This document shows positions 6,951-17,101 of a DNA stretch of 32,443 nucleotides, piece after piece (within the stretch, counting starts at the first letter, position 1; each line of letters starts with the position of its first letter). Both the position numbers and the translations under genes were made by a program. Origin of the DNA: Hyphomicrobiales bacterium. GTDB taxonomy: Bacteria > Pseudomonadota > Alphaproteobacteria > Rhizobiales > Methyloligellaceae. The DNA is taken from NCBI GenBank assembly GCA_003135455.1, contig PLBV01000100.1, positions 13,159 through 45,601 on the forward strand, in the 5' to 3' direction. The notes under the pieces were generated by a model that was not told the DNA's origin, did not search any database, and saw only the letters and a list, made by a program, of their open reading frames with translations.

Positions 6951-8249
6951 ATGAATGAGATGTCGTTAGCAGCAGTGACCCTGCCGGGGGCCACGCCCAA
7001 GGACCTGTACGAGATCGGTGAGATCCCGCCGCTTGGGCATGTGCCGAAGAACATGTATGCCTGGGCGATCCGCAAAGAGCGCCATGGCCCGCCGGACGAG
7101 GCCATGCAGGTCGAGGTGGTGCCGACCTGGCCGCTCGACTCCCATGACGTGCTCGTGCTGGTGATGGCCGCCGGCGTCAATTACAACGGTGTGTGGGCCG
7201 CGCTCGGCAAGCCCATCTCCACGCTCGACGCCCACAAGAACCCCTATCATATCGCGGGCTCGGATGCGTCCGGCATCGTCTGGGCGGTCGGCGCCAGGGT
7301 GAAGCGCTGGAAGGTTGGCGACGAGGTCGTCATCCATTGCAATCAAGATGACGGCGACGACGAGGAATGCAACGGCGGCGACCCGATGTTCTCGCCGTCG
7401 CAGCGCATCTGGGGCTACGAGACCCCCGACGGCTCCTTTGCCCAATTCGCCCGCGTGCAGGACCGACAGCTCTTGGAGCGGCCGAAGCATCTCACCTGGG
7501 AGGAGGCCGCCTGCTACATACTGACGCTCGCCACCTCCTACCGCATGTTGTTCGGCCACCGGCCGCACACGCTGAAGCCGGGCCACAACGTGCTCGTCTG
7601 GGGCGCGTCAGGCGGTCTCGGCTCCATGGCGGTGCAGCTTTGCGCCACGGCCGGCGCCAATGCCATCGGTGTGGTGTCGGATGACGAGAAGAAGGACTTC
7701 GTCATGTCGCTCGGCGCCAAGGGCGTCATCAACCGCAACAACTTCAATTGCTGGGGCCAGCTGCCCACGGTCGGCACGCCCGAATATGATATCTGGCTGA
7801 AGGAAGCGCGCAATTTCGGCAAGGCGATCTGGGAGATCACCGGCAAGGGCGTCAATGTCGACCTGGTGTTCGAGCATCCGGGCGAGGCGACCTTCCCGGT
7901 CTCGACACTGATCGTGAAGCGCGGCGGCATGGTCGTGTTCTGCGCCGGCACCACGGGCTACAACCTCACCATGGACGCCCGCTATGTGTGGATGCATCAG
8001 AAGCGCATCCAAGGCTCCCATTTCGCCCACCTGCTGCAGGCGAGCCAGGCCAACCGGCTGGTGGTGGAGCGGCGCATCGACCCCTGCATGAGCGAGGTCT
8101 TCCCCTGGGAGCAGATCCCCAAGGCCCATATGCGCATGTGGAAGAACGAGCATCGCCCGGGCAACATGGCGGTGCTGGTCAGCGCGCCTTGCACGGGCTT
8201 GCGCACCTTCGAGGACGTGATCGAGGCGAGCAAGCAGATGCACGGGTAG
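6951..8249 (+). CDS. ccr: Crotonyl-CoA carboxylase/reductase
   Basis: Ccr reductively carboxylates crotonyl-CoA with NADPH and CO2 to (2S)-ethylmalonyl-CoA, the committing step of the ethylmalonyl-CoA pathway. From the ATG at 6951 it is 432 aa, the usual Ccr length. It is an MDR-superfamily protein: GroES-like part (VMAAGVNYNGVWAALGKP), a long insert (CNQDDGDDEECNGGDP), then the Rossmann NADPH motif VWGASGGLGSMAVQL. Residues matching the CO2-holding pocket described for the Kitasatospora enzyme seem present: Asn in VNYNG, Tyr-Glu in WGYETPDG (Phe-Glu there) and His in GSHFAHL. GGGGGA is 8-9 nt upstream. A longer in-frame start would run through the operator-like dyads and lacks homology. Confidence 0.96.
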   Translation: MNEMSLAAVTLPGATPKDLYEIGEIPPLGHVPKNMYAWAIRKERHGPPDEAMQVEVVPTWPLDSHDVLVLVMAAGVNYNGVWAALGKPISTLDAHKNPYHIAGSDASGIVWAVGARVKRWKVGDEVVIHCNQDDGDDEECNGGDPMFSPSQRIWGYETPDGSFAQFARVQDRQLLERPKHLTWEEAACYILTLATSYRMLFGHRPHTLKPGHNVLVWGASGGLGSMAVQLCATAGANAIGVVSDDEKKDFVMSLGAKGVINRNNFNCWGQLPTVGTPEYDIWLKEARNFGKAIWEITGKGVNVDLVFEHPGEATFPVSTLIVKRGGMVVFCAGTTGYNLTMDARYVWMHQKRIQGSHFAHLLQASQANRLVVERRIDPCMSEVFPWEQIPKAHMRMWKNEHRPGNMAVLVSAPCTGLRTFEDVIEASKQMHG

Positions 8250-8444
8250 CTTTCGCTTCACCTGTCAATTGTTCGTTGGTCATTGTTCGCTGGAATCCGC
8301 TCCCGCCTGCAGGCGCGAAGCGCCGCCTATGGGCGGCCGCGGATCGATGCGCACGCCCAACCCTGTCGACTCTCGTCTGCAACCGGATATGATGTCGGGC
8401 GTTGCTGTTCGCGTGAGGTGAGCTTCGTCTAGAGGAGGGGCAAC

Positions 8445-8924
8445 ATGGACAATTCGCTGGTGGGACGGAACTTGATCGATCAGATCCTTGCGTTGCGTGA
8501 GGAGGTCGAGCAGCGGCTCAAGCAGAACCAATATTACGTGGCCATGACCAAGCTCGACGAGCTTCTGGCCGCCATTCGGCCGCTCGACATCATCGAGGGA
8601 ACCGCCACCTCTGCCGGCAGCGACGCCGAACCGGAGCCGCAAGGCCAAAGCGCGCCCAGCTTGAGCGCTGAGGCAGAGCAGGCGACACCCGCCGCGCCGG
8701 CCGCGCCGGCCGAGCAAGAGCCCCAGCATGAGCCTGCGGCGGTCGCTGCGCCTCAGCCCGCGTTGCGGAGAAGCTGGCGGCTCGAGCCCGAGCCTGAGAA
8801 AAAGGCGGCCGATCGGAGCTGGCATGCGGGCGACGCTACCCAGGCGAGCAGCCCGTCCGCCGCAGCCCCCATAGAAGCGCACGAGGAGGGTCTCGATCGC
8901 GGCGTTGAGCTCAGGGCGTCTTAA
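8445..8924 (+). CDS. Uncharacterised protein with short helical head and Ala/Pro/Glu-rich tail
   Basis: This 159-aa protein starts at ATG 8445 behind AGAGGAGGGG. Residues 1-50 form an amphipathic helical segment (LIDQILALREEVEQRLKQNQ and VAMTKLDELLAAIRPL) that could dimerise or bind a partner. Residues 51-159 are low-complexity, rich in Ala, Pro, Glu and Gln, and likely disordered. There is no signal peptide or membrane segment, so it should be cytoplasmic. It sits between ccr and mcd on the same strand, 195 bp after ccr and 125 bp before mcd, which suggests shared expression. I do not recognise the family. A scaffold or regulatory role for the pathway enzymes is conjecture. Confidence 0.7.
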   Translation: MDNSLVGRNLIDQILALREEVEQRLKQNQYYVAMTKLDELLAAIRPLDIIEGTATSAGSDAEPEPQGQSAPSLSAEAEQATPAAPAAPAEQEPQHEPAAVAAPQPALRRSWRLEPEPEKKAADRSWHAGDATQASSPSAAAPIEAHEEGLDRGVELRAS

Positions 8925-9049
8925 ATTCTGCGAGCTGGAAACTCCGGCGGAGCCTTCGGCAGCCTTGCCTCGACTTCAGATTTGACTTTCGCGCCCGCGC
9001 ACGGTTCCGTGGCCGCTTTCGTACGCCCTTGAAAAGGACTTCCGAAACC

Positions 9050-10732
9050 GTGACCGTCGCTGAAAGCTTGTCCCCCTCCTCCCCGACCCGCCTGCCTGAT
9101 CTCATCCAGCTCTTGGATGCCGCCACCGAGGCCGCAGGCACGTTGCGCCAGCAGGCGGTGGAAGCCGTCGCTGCCAAGGTCGCACCCGGCGGCAAGCTCG
9201 ACGCTGCCGCGCTGGAGCGCGAGCAGCGCGCCGCCCATGGCCTGGCCTGGGTCGCCACTTACGTCGAGGCGATCCGCCAGATCGCGAGCTATGCCCGGCG
9301 CATGCAAGGCGAGGGGCGCTTCGGCGAGCTGGAGGCGTTGCTGACGCAGATCGGCGTCGCCGAGTACCTGTCGCAACTGTCAGGCGGCGTGATGATGAGC
9401 CAGGGCGAGATCGTGCGCCTGCACGAGCTTGGCCTTGCCGAGAAGGATCACGCCGGCTTGCTGACGCCGGAGGTGCGCGCCCTGATCCTCGGCACAACGC
9501 CTGCCGCGCGCGCGCGCGCCGTGGAGCTGATCCGCGATGCCCAAGGCACCGCCACCTTCGGCGATAGCGGCCTCGATGAGACGCTGGAAGCGATGCGCGA
9601 GGAGATGCGACGCTTCGCCGAGGCCGAGGTGATCCCCCATGCGCAAGCCTGGCACCTCAAGGACGAGTATGTGCCGCTTCCGCTGATCTCGGAGATGGCC
9701 GCGCTCGGCGTCTTCGCGCTCACCATACCCGAGGACTATGGCGGCCTCGGCCTCGGCAAGGAGGCCATGTGCGTCGTCTCCGAGGAGCTCTCCCGCGGCT
9801 ATATCGGCGTGGGCTCGCTCGGCACCCGCTCGGAGATCGCCGCCGAGCTCATCCTCAATGCCGGCACCGACGCCCAGAAGCAGGAGTGGCTGCCGAGAAT
9901 CGCAAGCGGCGAGGTGCTGCCCACGGCGGTGTTCACCGAGCCGAATACGGGCTCTGATCTCGCCTCGATCACCACGCGGGCGGCGCGCGTCGGCGAGGCC
10001 TTTCGCATCACCGGGCAGAAGACCTGGATCACCCACGCCGCCCGCGCCGACATGATGACCGTGCTCGCCCGCACCAATCCCGACGAGAAGGGCTATCGCG
10101 GGCTCTCCATGTTGCTCGCGCCGAAGCCGCGCGGCACCGATTCCGAGCCTTTCCCGGCTGAAGGCATGAGCGGCGGTGAGATCGAGGTGCTCGGCTATCG
10201 CGGCATGAAGGAGTTCGAGATCTCCTTCGACGGCTTCGCGGTGCCGGCCGCCAATCTGCTCGGCGGCGTCGAGGGCCAAGGCTTCAAGCAGCTGATGCAG
10301 ACCTTCGAGGCGGCGCGTATCCAGACGGCGGCACGGGCCATCGGCGTGGCGCAGTCCGCACTCGATCTTGGGCTCCGCTACGGCAGGGAGCGGGTGCAGT
10401 TCGGTAAGCCGATCATCGATTTTCCGCGCGTTTCCGACAAGCTCGCGATGATGGCGGCCGAGATCCTGCTCGCCCGCCAGCTCACCTATTTCGCAGCGCG
10501 CGAGAAGGACGCAAGCCGCCGCTGCGATCTGGAGGCCGGCATGGCCAAGCTGCTCGCGGCGCGCGTGGCCTGGGCTGCCGCCGACAACGCGCTGCAGATC
10601 CATGGCGGCAACGGCTTTGCGCTGGAATATCCGGTGAGCCGGGTCTTATGCGACGCGCGCGTCCTGTCGATCTTCGAGGGCGCCGCCGAGATTCAGGCCC
10701 ATGTCATCGCGCGCCGGCTGTTGGAGGGGTGA
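9050..10732 (+). CDS. mcd: (2S)-Methylsuccinyl-CoA dehydrogenase
   Basis: Mcd is the FAD enzyme that oxidises (2S)-methylsuccinyl-CoA to mesaconyl-C1-CoA. The acyl-CoA dehydrogenase core begins near residue 170 and shows TIPEDYGGLGLGKEAM, FTEPNTGSDLASI, GQKTWITHAARAD and the C-terminal QIHGGNGFALEYPVSR. The roughly 165-residue N-terminal extension and 560-aa total distinguish Mcd from ordinary 380-aa acyl-CoA dehydrogenases. I prefer the GTG at 9050, preceded by AAGGA, while a TTG at 9029 is also in frame. Its electrons should pass to the ETF encoded at 13421-15115. The next gene begins at the base after its stop. Confidence 0.93.
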   Translation: MTVAESLSPSSPTRLPDLIQLLDAATEAAGTLRQQAVEAVAAKVAPGGKLDAAALEREQRAAHGLAWVATYVEAIRQIASYARRMQGEGRFGELEALLTQIGVAEYLSQLSGGVMMSQGEIVRLHELGLAEKDHAGLLTPEVRALILGTTPAARARAVELIRDAQGTATFGDSGLDETLEAMREEMRRFAEAEVIPHAQAWHLKDEYVPLPLISEMAALGVFALTIPEDYGGLGLGKEAMCVVSEELSRGYIGVGSLGTRSEIAAELILNAGTDAQKQEWLPRIASGEVLPTAVFTEPNTGSDLASITTRAARVGEAFRITGQKTWITHAARADMMTVLARTNPDEKGYRGLSMLLAPKPRGTDSEPFPAEGMSGGEIEVLGYRGMKEFEISFDGFAVPAANLLGGVEGQGFKQLMQTFEAARIQTAARAIGVAQSALDLGLRYGRERVQFGKPIIDFPRVSDKLAMMAAEILLARQLTYFAAREKDASRRCDLEAGMAKLLAARVAWAAADNALQIHGGNGFALEYPVSRVLCDARVLSIFEGAAEIQAHVIARRLLEG

Positions 10733-11590
10733 GTGGACGACCGCCCTCCGGCGTCCTCACGCGTGAGCGAGCGCTCCATCCTCATCACCGGTTGCTCGTC
10801 GGGCATCGGGCTGTGCGCGGCAAAGACGCTGAAGGCCCGCGGCTGGCAGGTGTTCGCCACGGCGCGCAAGCCTCCGGACATCGCCCGCCTGCGCGACGAG
10901 GTGGGGGTCGAGGCGCTCTATCTCGACTATGCCCTGCCCGCCTCGATCGCGGCGGCCGCGGATCGGGTGCTCGCGGCGACGGAAGGCCGTCTCACCGCGC
11001 TTTTCAACAATGGCGGCTATGGCCAACCCGGCGCGGTCGAGGACCTCAAGCCCCAGGTGCTGCGCGCCCAGTTCGAGGCCAATGTGTTCGGCTGGCATGA
11101 CCTCACCTGCCGCGTCATTCCGGCGATGCGGACGCAAGGCCGGGGCCGCATCGTGTTCTGCTCCTCGGTGCTCGGGCTCCTTGCCGCGCCCTATCGCGGC
11201 GCCTATTGCGCCTCGAAATTCGCGGTCGAGGCGCTCGCCGACACGCTGCGCATGGAGCTTGCCGGCAGCGGCTTGCACGTGATCCTGATCGAGCCCGGGC
11301 CGATCGCCTCGCGCTTCGTCGAGCACGCCATCGAAGCCTATCGCCGCCATATCGATATGGAAGGGTCGCCGCATCGGGACATCTATCGCGCCCGCATCGC
11401 GCGGATGGAGGAAGGCGGCCAGCAGACCTTCAAGCTCGGGCCGGAGGCCGTGACGGCCAAGCTCATTCACGCGCAGGAAAGCGACAAGCCCAAGTCGCGC
11501 TACTACGTGACCTTGCCCAGTCATGCCGTGGCACTCTTGCGCCGCATTCTCCCGACACGCGCCCTCGACGCGGTCGCCATGCGCAACTAG
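10733..11590 (+). CDS. Short-chain dehydrogenase/reductase
   Basis: This is a 285-aa classical SDR. The cofactor motif TGCSSGIG is near residue 20, NNGG near 89 (the NAG equivalent), catalytic Ser in VFCSSVLG, and the YxxxK pair in YCASK. The C-terminal PGPIASRF loop is also typical. The Arg in ATARKP after strand 2 suggests NADP(H). GTG at 10733 begins directly after the mcd stop, with GGAGG in the end of mcd as ribosome binding site, so the two are translationally coupled. Its substrate is unknown. Ketoacyl or hydroxyacyl-CoA chemistry would suit the neighbourhood, but the subfamily is also common among general oxidoreductases. Confidence 0.88.
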   Translation: MDDRPPASSRVSERSILITGCSSGIGLCAAKTLKARGWQVFATARKPPDIARLRDEVGVEALYLDYALPASIAAAADRVLAATEGRLTALFNNGGYGQPGAVEDLKPQVLRAQFEANVFGWHDLTCRVIPAMRTQGRGRIVFCSSVLGLLAAPYRGAYCASKFAVEALADTLRMELAGSGLHVILIEPGPIASRFVEHAIEAYRRHIDMEGSPHRDIYRARIARMEEGGQQTFKLGPEAVTAKLIHAQESDKPKSRYYVTLPSHAVALLRRILPTRALDAVAMRN

Positions 11591-11632
11591 ACTTCTAGCT
11601 CAGGCGTTCAAAGGGCTGGAAGGGGAAAGGTC

Positions 11633-11824
11633 ATGCAACATCTGCTCGATTACGCCATACCCATCGCACTTGCGGCGGTCGCGATCGTGCTGCTGCTCGG
11701 GCTGTGGAACATGATGCGCGGCGGCAGCCCCAGTCGCAGCCAGATGCTGATGCGGTGGCGCGTGGTGCTGCAGTTCATCGCCATCTGCCTCGTCGCGGCA
11801 GCGGTCTATATTACTTACAAGTGA
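11633..11824 (+). CDS. Small twin-transmembrane protein
   Basis: This 63-aa protein has two predicted membrane helices (residues about 7-26 and 45-61) joined by a basic loop (MMRGGSPSRSQMLMRWR). It resembles the HIG1-like twin-transmembrane proteins that often stand just before cob(I)alamin adenosyltransferase and etfBA in Hyphomicrobiales. GGAAGGGGAAAGG precedes the ATG. HIG1 domain proteins associate with respiratory complexes in mitochondria, but whether this bacterial relative does is unknown. Confidence 0.8.
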   Translation: MQHLLDYAIPIALAAVAIVLLLGLWNMMRGGSPSRSQMLMRWRVVLQFIAICLVAAAVYITYK

Positions 11825-11904
11825 ACCCCGGGACGGCGCCGCTTTCGCTCGCCTCATGCGGGATCGCAGCAAACATGGCTATCCTGCCCGATGACAACGA
11901 AGGC

Positions 11905-11932
11905 TTGACCGCCCCTGGCGCCCGGCTAGGCT
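11905..11932 (+). promoter_or_regulatory. Candidate sigma-70-type promoter for the adenosyltransferase gene
   Basis: TTGACC (11905-11910) and TAGGCT (11927-11932) are 16 bp apart, ending 52 bp before the ATG at 11985. The -35 is good and the -10 is weak. It would start an operon internal to the cluster. Confidence 0.35.
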
Positions 11933-11984
11933 AAGGGCTCTTGGATGGCGAGACCCGCGGGGCCTCGGCGGGTTAGGTTCGGCC

Positions 11985-12560
11985 ATGGTCGTCCTCAACA
12001 AAATCTACACGCGCACCGGCGACGACGGCACGACCGCGCTCGGCTCCGGGCAGCGCGTGGCCAAATACGATCTCAGGGTTGAGGCCTATGGCACGCTGGA
12101 CGAGACCAACGCCGCCATCGGCCTTGCCCGCCTGCATACGCGGATCTCCGACCTTGCGCTCGATGCCATGCTCGCGCGCATCCAGAACGACCTATTCGAT
12201 CTCGGCGCCGATCTCTGCTTCCCGGACGAGACCAAGGACGCCCGCGGGCGCCTCTCGGTGACCGACGCCCAGGTCGAGCGGCTCGAAGCCGAGATCGACG
12301 CGCTCAACCATGCGCTTACCCCGCTCCGCTCCTTCGTGCTGCCGGGGGGATCGCCCGAGGCGAGCTTCCTGCATCTGGCCCGCACCATCTCGCGCCGTGC
12401 CGAGCGGCTGATGGTCGCGCTTGCCGCCAAGGGCGATCCGGTGGGAGAGGCGGGGTTGCGCTACGTCAACCGGCTGTCGGACTTCCTCTTCGTCGCGGCC
12501 CGCTTCGCCAATGACAAGGGCAAGGGCGACGTGTTGTGGGTCAAAGGTCAGAACCGGTAG
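11985..12560 (+). CDS. Cob(I)alamin adenosyltransferase, PduO type
   Basis: The enzyme transfers the 5'-deoxyadenosyl group of ATP to cob(I)alamin, forming AdoCbl. The 191-aa protein shows family hallmarks: the N-terminal ATP motif IYTRTGDDGTTALGSGQRV, E-x-YGTLDETNAAIGLAR, the FVLPGGS motif with H-x-AR-x-x-SRRAER, and YVNRLSDFLFVAAR. AdoCbl is needed by the ethylmalonyl-CoA mutase at 4097-6160, which explains its place in this neighbourhood. The C-terminus ends soon after the NRLSD motif, as is normal. Confidence 0.94.
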   Translation: MVVLNKIYTRTGDDGTTALGSGQRVAKYDLRVEAYGTLDETNAAIGLARLHTRISDLALDAMLARIQNDLFDLGADLCFPDETKDARGRLSVTDAQVERLEAEIDALNHALTPLRSFVLPGGSPEASFLHLARTISRRAERLMVALAAKGDPVGEAGLRYVNRLSDFLFVAARFANDKGKGDVLWVKGQNR

Positions 12561-12579
12561 CGGAAGGCAGTGCAGTCCC

Positions 12580-13293
12580 GTGTTCATCCCCATCCACGAC
12601 ACCAATCCGCTGAAGAGCATCGACTACCAATATGTGACGGTGGCGCTGATCGTGCTCAACATCGCCATCTATGTGATCTTCCTGACCGGCTGGGTGGTTC
12701 CTTTCAACGACGAGGACGCGGCGGCCTTCGCCGTCATTCCGGCGAAGCTGCTGGGGTCCGGTCCAGGCGGTGACATGAGCCTTGCCTCGACCGCCTTCCC
12801 AATCCCTGAGCGGCTCACCCTCATCACCTACATGTTCCTGCATGGGAGCTGGATCCATCTCCTCGGCAACATGCTGTTCCTCTGGGTCTTCGGCGACAAT
12901 GTCGAGGACTCCATGGGCCATCTCCGCTTCATCATGTTCTATCTGATGTGCGGGATCTTCGCCGGCCTCCTGCATGCCTGGATGTCGCCCAAGTCCGATC
13001 TGCCGCTGATCGGGGCAAGCGGGGCCGTGGCCGGCATCATTTCCGCCTATCTCATCCTGCATCCGAGGGTGAAGATCTGGGTGCTGGCGCTATGGCGCAT
13101 CCCGATCAAGCTCACCGCCGCCTGGGCGCTCGGCTTCTGGATCGCGGCCCAGTTCGTCAACCTCGCATTTGACCGCGAGGAGAACGTGGCCTGGTGGGCC
13201 CATATCGGGGGGCTGGCGGCCGGGGCGGTGTTGATCCTGTTTATGCGGCGGCGCGGTGTACCTTTGTTCGACCGCACGCGGGGCGGGGCCTAA
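12580..13293 (+). CDS. Rhomboid-family intramembrane serine protease
   Basis: From GTG 12580 the protein is 237 aa with about six membrane helices. The catalytic dyad is visible: Ser148 in IGASGAVAG and His208 in WWAHIGGLAAG. HxxxGN appears in the second helix (SWIHLLGNMLFLWVFGDNVED). The start VFIPIHDTNPL is typical for alphaproteobacterial rhomboids. GGAAGG lies about 13 nt upstream, 2 nt after the adenosyltransferase stop. Its substrate is unknown. The two-helix protein at 11633 or another membrane protein could be a target, but nothing in the sequence shows this. Confidence 0.92.
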   Translation: MFIPIHDTNPLKSIDYQYVTVALIVLNIAIYVIFLTGWVVPFNDEDAAAFAVIPAKLLGSGPGGDMSLASTAFPIPERLTLITYMFLHGSWIHLLGNMLFLWVFGDNVEDSMGHLRFIMFYLMCGIFAGLLHAWMSPKSDLPLIGASGAVAGIISAYLILHPRVKIWVLALWRIPIKLTAAWALGFWIAAQFVNLAFDREENVAWWAHIGGLAAGAVLILFMRRRGVPLFDRTRGGA

Positions 13294-13319
13294 AAGGCCC
13301 TAGAAATCCCTGGAAAGCA

Positions 13320-13348
13320 TTGACTTGCGGCTGGCCCGGACGTACCGT
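13320..13348 (+). promoter_or_regulatory. Candidate promoter for etfBA
   Basis: TTGACT (13320-13325) and TACCGT (13343-13348) are 17 bp apart, 72 bp before the etfB start. Just downstream, GCAGTTGCGAGATAG (13361-13375) closely resembles GCAGTCGCGAGATGG (6875-6889) upstream of ccr, 13 of 15 positions identical, so it may be a shared regulatory site. Confidence 0.4.
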
Positions 13349-13420
13349 CCCGGCCATTTCGCAGTTGCGAGATAGCGTGCGCTTTGGGGGCCAGTAAAGC
13401 GTGCCTGGAAGAAAAGCCGC

Positions 13421-14170
13421 ATGAAAATTCTCGTGCCCGTGAAGCGGGTGGTCGATTTCAATGTCAAGGTCCGCGTCAAGTCCGACGGCAGCGGGGTCGA
13501 CCTTGCCAATATTAAGATGTCGATGAATCCGTTTGACGAGATTGCCGTCGAGGAGGCCGTCCGCATCAAGGAGCGGGGCGAGGCGGACGAGGTCGTGGCC
13601 GTCTCGATCGGCAGCGCCAAATCCGCAGATACCTTGCGCACCGCGCTCGCCATGGGGGCCGACCGGGCCATCCTGGTGAAGACCGATGCCACCGTCGAGC
13701 CGCTCGCGGTGGCCAAGATCCTGAAGGCTGTGGTGGGAAACGAGAAGGCCGACCTCGTGATCTTGGGCAAGCAGGCCATCGACGACGACTGCAATCAAAC
13801 GGGCCAGATGCTGGCAGGCCTGCTCGGTTGGCCGCAGGGCACCTTCGCCTCCAAGCTCGAGCTCAACGGCGACAAGATCAGGGTGGTGCGCGAGGTGGAT
13901 GGTGGGCTTGAGACGCTTCTCCTCTCCCGCCCGGCAGTGGTCACCACCGACCTCCGCCTCAACGAGCCGCGCTATGCCTCGCTCCCCAACATCATGAAGG
14001 CGAAGAAGAAGACAATCGACGAGACGACGCCCGAAGCGCTCGGTGTCGATATCGCGCCGCGATTGAAGGTGCTTGGCTTGGCCGAGCCCAAAGGCCGCGT
14101 GGCCGGGATCAAGGTTGATAGCGTGGCCATCCTCGTCGAGAAATTGAAGAACGAGGCGGGGGTGCTGTAG
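13421..14170 (+). CDS. etfB: Electron transfer flavoprotein subunit beta
   Basis: EtfB is the AMP-binding half of the soluble ETF dimer that takes electrons from acyl-CoA dehydrogenases and passes them to ETF:ubiquinone oxidoreductase. It is 249 aa, the usual length. It shows [12 protein letters not shown], the [16 protein letters not shown] segment, the AMP-site region [14 protein letters not shown], and the recognition loop [20 protein letters not shown] that docks onto dehydrogenases. Mcd in this window is an obvious electron donor. It is preceded by GGAAGAAA and directly abuts etfA. Confidence 0.97.
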   Translation: MKILVPVKRVVDFNVKVRVKSDGSGVDLANIKMSMNPFDEIAVEEAVRIKERGEADEVVAVSIGSAKSADTLRTALAMGADRAILVKTDATVEPLAVAKILKAVVGNEKADLVILGKQAIDDDCNQTGQMLAGLLGWPQGTFASKLELNGDKIRVVREVDGGLETLLLSRPAVVTTDLRLNEPRYASLPNIMKAKKKTIDETTPEALGVDIAPRLKVLGLAEPKGRVAGIKVDSVAILVEKLKNEAGVL

Positions 14171-15115
<945 letters not shown>

Positions 15116-15142
15116 AGACCAGTGGGTTGATGAGGAATGACG

Positions 15143-16090
15143 ATGGACGACATTGTGCATGGCGCTGGTCGCGAGATCCTCGCCGATCCGAGCTCGCCGC
15201 GCGACCCTGAAGTGATGCCCATTCGCAAGATCGGCGTCATCGGGGCAGGGCAGATGGGCAGCGGCATCGCTCACGTGGTCGCCCTGTCGGGCTATGACGT
15301 GGTGATGAACGACCTCGACAAGGAGCGGGTGGAGGCGGCGCTTGCGGCCATCAACAACAACATGACGCGCCAGGTCGCCTCGGGCAAAATCAGCGAGGAG
15401 GACCGGCAGAAAGCCTTGGCGCGTATCAGCGTTACCGACACCTTCGCGGGCTTCGCCGATGCCGATCTGGTGATCGAGGCCGCCACCGAAGAGGAGACGG
15501 TGAAGCGCAAGATCTTCGTGGCGCTTTGCCCCTTCCTCAAGCCCGACGCCATCGTCGCCACCAACACCTCCTCGATCTCGATCACCAGGCTTGCCGCGTC
15601 GACCGACCGGCCGGAGCGGTTCATCGGGCTCCACTTTATGAACCCGGCGCCGGTGATGGAGCTCGTCGAGATGATCCGCGGCATCGCCACGGAGGACGTA
15701 ACCTTCGGCCGTGCCAGGGATTTCATCGAGAGCCTGGGCAAGACCACGGCGGTGTCGGAAGACTTCCCGGCCTTCATGGTCAACCGCATCCTGCTGCCGA
15801 TGATAAACGAGGCGGTCTATACGCTGTATGAGGGCGTGGGATCGGTCGACGCCATCGACACGGCCATGCGGCTCGGCGCCCACCATCCGATGGGCCCGTT
15901 GCAGCTCGCCGACTTCATCGGGCTCGATACGTGCCTGTCGATCATGCAGGTGCTGTATGAGGGGCTCGCCGATTCCAAGTACCGCCCCTGTCCGCTCTTG
16001 GTGAAATATGTCGAGGCGGGCTGGCTCGGGCGGAAGACCAAACGCGGCTTCTACGACTATCGGGGCGAGAAGCCCATGCCGACGCGCTGA
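15143..16090 (+). CDS. 3-Hydroxybutyryl-CoA dehydrogenase
   Basis: The enzyme interconverts acetoacetyl-CoA and 3-hydroxybutyryl-CoA with NAD(P). It supplies the precursor of crotonyl-CoA, the Ccr substrate. The Rossmann motif [15 protein letters not shown] opens the conserved part. The catalytic His lies in [15 protein letters not shown], and the C-terminal dimer domain ends in [18 protein letters not shown] is spaced best for ATG 15143, and ATG 15137 is also possible. Homology begins only at Met 15215 (291 aa, the family's usual size), so the first 24 residues are either a real extension or untranslated. The gene is probably co-transcribed with etfBA, 27 bp away. Confidence 0.93.
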   Translation: MDDIVHGAGREILADPSSPRDPEVMPIRKIGVIGAGQMGSGIAHVVALSGYDVVMNDLDKERVEAALAAINNNMTRQVASGKISEEDRQKALARISVTDTFAGFADADLVIEAATEEETVKRKIFVALCPFLKPDAIVATNTSSISITRLAASTDRPERFIGLHFMNPAPVMELVEMIRGIATEDVTFGRARDFIESLGKTTAVSEDFPAFMVNRILLPMINEAVYTLYEGVGSVDAIDTAMRLGAHHPMGPLQLADFIGLDTCLSIMQVLYEGLADSKYRPCPLLVKYVEAGWLGRKTKRGFYDYRGEKPMPTR

Positions 16091-16163
16091 GGCCTAATCC
16101 ACAGCTAAGGCAACGTTCAGGCGCGCAAAAGCGATGGCTCGTAGTGAACCCTGCCGTTAGCGA

Positions 16164-17101
16164 TCAGGGATATCGCACGGCCTCGGGCTCAGGTTCTGGA
16201 AGGGGGATGAACTCGGTATCTCCAGGAACCAAATCGAACCTTGCCATCTTCCAATCAGCTTTGGCCTGCTCGATGCGATCCTTTCTCGAGGATACGAAAT
16301 TCCACCAGATGTGCCTGGGGCCATCCATGGGCTCCCCTCCAAGCGCCATGAAGCGGGCATAGGTTTTTGCCCGAATGGTGATCCGATCACCGGGGTGAAA
16401 TACAAGCAATTGCGCCGGACCGAAGACATCGCCAGCGATCTCAACATCGCCAGCCACCGTGTAGATGGCCCGCTCTTGATAGTCCGGATCGAGCGGCACC
16501 GAGGCCCCCGCACCGAGAGCTACGTCTGCATAGAACATCGCGCTTGACGTCCTCACGGGAGAGGAAGCCCCGAGCACCGATCCGGCACGCGGATCACTTT
16601 GCCCTCGCCATCCAACACTGGGAGATCATTGGCGTCATAGTGGACGAAGTCAGGCTCCGCCTCCTCATCCGGCGCCGAAAGCGCAACCCAACTCTGGATA
16701 CCAAACAGCTTGGAACCGACAGAGCGCAGCTCCGGTGCAGTACGCTCCGAATGTGCGCTACCACGCCCCGCAGTCATCCAGTTAAGTTCGCCCGGCCGGA
16801 TCGGCAGCACGGTGCCGAGAGAATCGCGATGCATGATCTCCCCATCAAATAAATATGTGACAGTCGATAAACCGATATGCGGGTGCGGTCTCACGTCCAT
16901 GCCCGCACCCAGCAGAAATTCAGCAGGACCCATCTGATCAAAGAAAATAAATGGCCCTATCATCTGTCGCTGCGTGGAGGGGAGCGCTCGCCGCACGGAG
17001 AAACCGCCGAGGTCGCGCGCGCGCGGCACAATGACAATGTCGATCGCATCGCAGGCGAGTTTATCGCCGGGCTTGGGGTCTTTGGCTGGTTGCCAGCTCA
17101 T
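16164..17101 (-). pseudogene. Pirin-family protein broken by a frameshift
   Basis: Pirins are bicupin metal proteins, some with quercetinase activity and others acting as regulators. From the ATG at 17101 (TGGAG 8 nt upstream) the N-terminal cupin is intact, with metal ligands in [15 protein letters not shown] and SAHSE. Near 16580 the frame shifts. The first frame ends in DRCSGLPLP and a stop at 16553, while the second continues as [20 protein letters not shown] and on through the C-terminal cupin and DUF to 16164. One missing base would restore a full protein of about 310 aa. The two parts together match the family, so this is a recent mutation, a sequencing error or, less likely, programmed frameshifting. 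Confidence 0.8.

Noticed and set aside
8266-8293. Short direct repeat TTGTTCGTTGG / TTGTTCGCTGG after ccr
   Set aside because: Only two imperfect 11-bp units, too little to call a repeat element or regulatory site.
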